From NCBI RefSeq assembly GCF_003600835.1, contig NZ_NQYC01000001.1, positions 3,743,001 to 3,807,000 on the forward strand: DNA of 64,000 bases. Reading direction: 5' to 3'. The number at the start of each line of letters is the position of its first letter. Position 1 is the stretch's first letter. This DNA is from Bacillus sp. PK3_68. GTDB taxonomy: Bacteria; Bacillota; Bacilli; Bacillales; Domibacillaceae. Below, one piece after another: positions 63,894-64,000 of this stretch. The translations under genes were made by a program, and so were the position numbers. The notes below the pieces were generated by a model, which was given only the letters and a program-made list of their open reading frames with translations, was not told the DNA's origin and ran no database searches.

Positions 63894-64000
63894 GCTGCCA
63901 AATAGAAGAACGGCAAAGCTCTTGACGAACTATTTCATTTGTCTTAACATACATATGGGGGTATGTGGTGTGTTGAACGGCTATTAACATTCCCTTAAAA

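Overview
The window is AT-rich chromosomal DNA of an endospore-forming Bacillaceae member (low-GC Gram-positive). Evidence: AGGAGG-type ribosome sites, many GTG and TTG starts, a YyaC-type spore protein, a CwlJ-like cortex hydrolase, a BpsA/BpsB alkylpyrone pair, the pxpBCA (kipI/kipA/ycsF) operon, sigma-A and sigma-D type promoters, and intrinsic terminators ending most units. I saw no rRNA, tRNA, CRISPR array, prophage or transposase gene.

Layout. 0-13 kb is a nitrogen/amine catabolic block: truncated deacetylase, NCS1 permease, class III transaminase, aldehyde dehydrogenase, NhaC antiporter, Rid protein, frameshifted M20 amidohydrolase, aspartase and a GltB-like FMN protein. Three units in it share the palindrome TTAAGGAA-N3-TTCCTTAA just downstream of good sigma-A promoters. 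13.3-16.3 kb is motility/c-di-GMP linked: sigma-D-like promoters, a c-di-GMP-I riboswitch, a secreted TIM-barrel-like protein and a chemoreceptor. 16.6-22.5 kb holds a LuxR/nitrilase divergon, a small HD phosphohydrolase, an SLH-domain glucosaminidase and a coiled-coil protein. 22.7 kb has a second, apparently orphan, c-di-GMP-I-like riboswitch followed by a terminator. 23-29 kb carries an acyl-CoA ligase-like enzyme, an aldehyde dehydrogenase, a thioesterase, BpsA and BpsB.

29.9-47.7 kb is the most unusual part. Two paralogous FCD-type GntR regulators bracket a set of units whose upstream regions carry a GGTATAC-core operator. The set has two carriers, a P5C-reductase-like protein, a 28-residue small protein, an unknown 114-residue protein, two [2Fe-2S] ferredoxins, a creatininase-fold amidohydrolase and a haem-oxygenase-like diiron oxidase (HDO) with all six metal ligands. 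It also has an aldehyde dehydrogenase, an HbpS-like protein and a split ChrA pair. Next to it lie second-copy-looking FNR and Fer electron carriers, a RidA, an MpsC-like protein, a NIF3-like protein and a gate-domain transporter. I propose it is an uncharacterised oxidative pathway for a nitrogen compound with its own electron chain; the substrate is unknown.

48-51 kb is the 5-oxoprolinase operon, 51-53.7 kb cwlJ and a second chemoreceptor. 53.8-58.6 kb is a PucR regulator, a methylmalonate-semialdehyde-type dehydrogenase and an omega-transaminase, a coherent beta-alanine route interrupted by a 142-bp repeat with perfect 11-bp terminal inverted repeats. 58.8-63.9 kb has an RsbR-like STAS protein, an MFS carrier, a small unknown, a BCCT carrier and a DUF202 protein.

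Caution: four genes (M20, yyaC, the 33.5-34.9 kb carrier, pxpA) each look intact if one base is added to a homopolymer run. Homopolymer under-calling is therefore at least as likely as real mutation or programmed frameshifting.
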